DNA of 5,439 nucleotides from Bdellovibrionales bacterium (GTDB taxonomy: Bacteria; Bdellovibrionota; Bdellovibrionia; Bdellovibrionales; JAMPXM01), in assembly GCA_005792225.1 (NCBI GenBank), contig SXSP01000120.1, positions 1-5,439 of the forward strand. The letters are read 5' to 3'. The position numbers and the translations under genes were made by a program. The first letter of the stretch is position 1. Each line of letters opens with the position of its first letter. Under the pieces are notes generated by a model. The model saw nothing but the letters and a program-made list of their open reading frames with translations, did no database searches and had not been told where the DNA came from. This document shows, piece after piece, positions 5,176 through 5,439 of the stretch.

Positions 5176-5439
5176 TGGCCCATCGCGAGCAGGATCAGAA
5201 TCACGACTCCCGCGACAATACGATAAACACCAAAGAGGAAAAAGCCGCGGCGGGTGAGAAATCCGATGAAACCTTTGATGGCGATGAGGCCCACGACGAA
5301 CGAGGCGATATTGCCGATGACGAGAATCGAAATCTGGCTCGGTTCGATGGTTTTGTAGAGCTTAAGCATTTTGTAGCATGTCGCGGCCGTGAGTGTGGGG
5401 ACGGCGAGAAGAAACGAAAATTCGGCGGCAGCTTGGCGC
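5157..5439 (-). CDS. uppP: Undecaprenyl-diphosphatase UppP/BacA, C-terminal part
   Basis: This minus-strand frame stays open to the window edge, so the 5' part of the gene is missing; 93 complete residues are visible. It begins with RQAAAEFSFLLAVPTLTAAT, the strongly conserved UppP segment (E. coli BacA has a close RQAASEFSFLLAVP). It ends with the family's last two membrane helices: SILVIGNIASFVVGLIAIKGFIGFL, then a short basic turn, FLFGVYRIVAGVVILILLAMG. UppP is an integral membrane enzyme that removes a phosphate from undecaprenyl diphosphate, recycling the lipid carrier for peptidoglycan and other surface polymers; it also gives bacitracin resistance. The ATG at 5369 is internal, not the start. 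The C-terminus ends within a CACGTG tandem repeat, and the DCC gene follows 47 bp downstream. Confidence 0.92.
   Translation of the reverse strand, partial: RQAAAEFSFLLAVPTLTAATCYKMLKLYKTIEPSQISILVIGNIASFVVGLIAIKGFIGFLTRRGFFLFGVYRIVAGVVILILLAMGHQLHVL

Overview
The window is chromosomal DNA of moderately high GC from a Gram-negative bacterium. Two exported envelope proteins are present, one of them a TolC-type outer membrane channel, together with the end of a uppP/bacA-type gene. Dense gene packing, GTG/TTG start candidates and the gene mix would fit a Bdellovibrionota/Oligoflexia-like or other 'delta' lineage. That placement is inference from general resemblance, since no rRNA or marker gene is present. 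Seven protein genes are supported. No tRNA, rRNA, CRISPR array or complete insertion sequence was seen.

Left part (1-830): a gene-free, hairpin-rich lead-in (1-212) precedes a plus-strand single-domain Y1/HUH transposase of the RAYT (REP-associated tyrosine transposase) type (213-797). Its stop codon is embedded in a GTAG tetranucleotide that is followed at once by an 11-bp imperfect hairpin. This is the architecture of a REP element. A second, poorer GTAG-plus-palindrome lies upstream at 65-93.

Middle-left (834-2172, minus strand): a divergent ClpP-family serine peptidase with an intact Ser-His-Asp triad, and upstream of it an ExoD-family membrane protein. They are separated by 85 bp and may be co-transcribed in the order exoD then clpP. 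A 156-bp divergent intergenic region (2173-2328) with an 18-bp interrupted palindrome separates them from the next pair.

Middle-right (2329-4655, plus strand): a two-gene, translationally coupled operon. The first gene encodes a secreted, probably beta-barrel outer membrane protein with a long basic Ser/Lys-rich linker. The second encodes a TolC-family efflux/secretion channel, and its GTG start overlaps the previous stop by 4 bp. No membrane-fusion protein or inner-membrane pump is adjacent inside the window.

Right part (4723-5439, minus strand): the 3' end of an undecaprenyl-diphosphatase gene (uppP/bacA, running off the window) and a DCC-family (DUF393) thiol-disulfide-type protein 47 bp downstream. 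A 14-bp tandem repeat carrying CACGTG in every unit spans the uppP stop codon.

Most genes are ordinary envelope or proteostasis functions. The parts most worth a second look are the RAYT with its REP-like hairpin, the divergent stand-alone ClpP, the coupled barrel/TolC pair without pump partners, and the CACGTG tandem repeat. I found no convincing sign of a wholly new multi-gene system.
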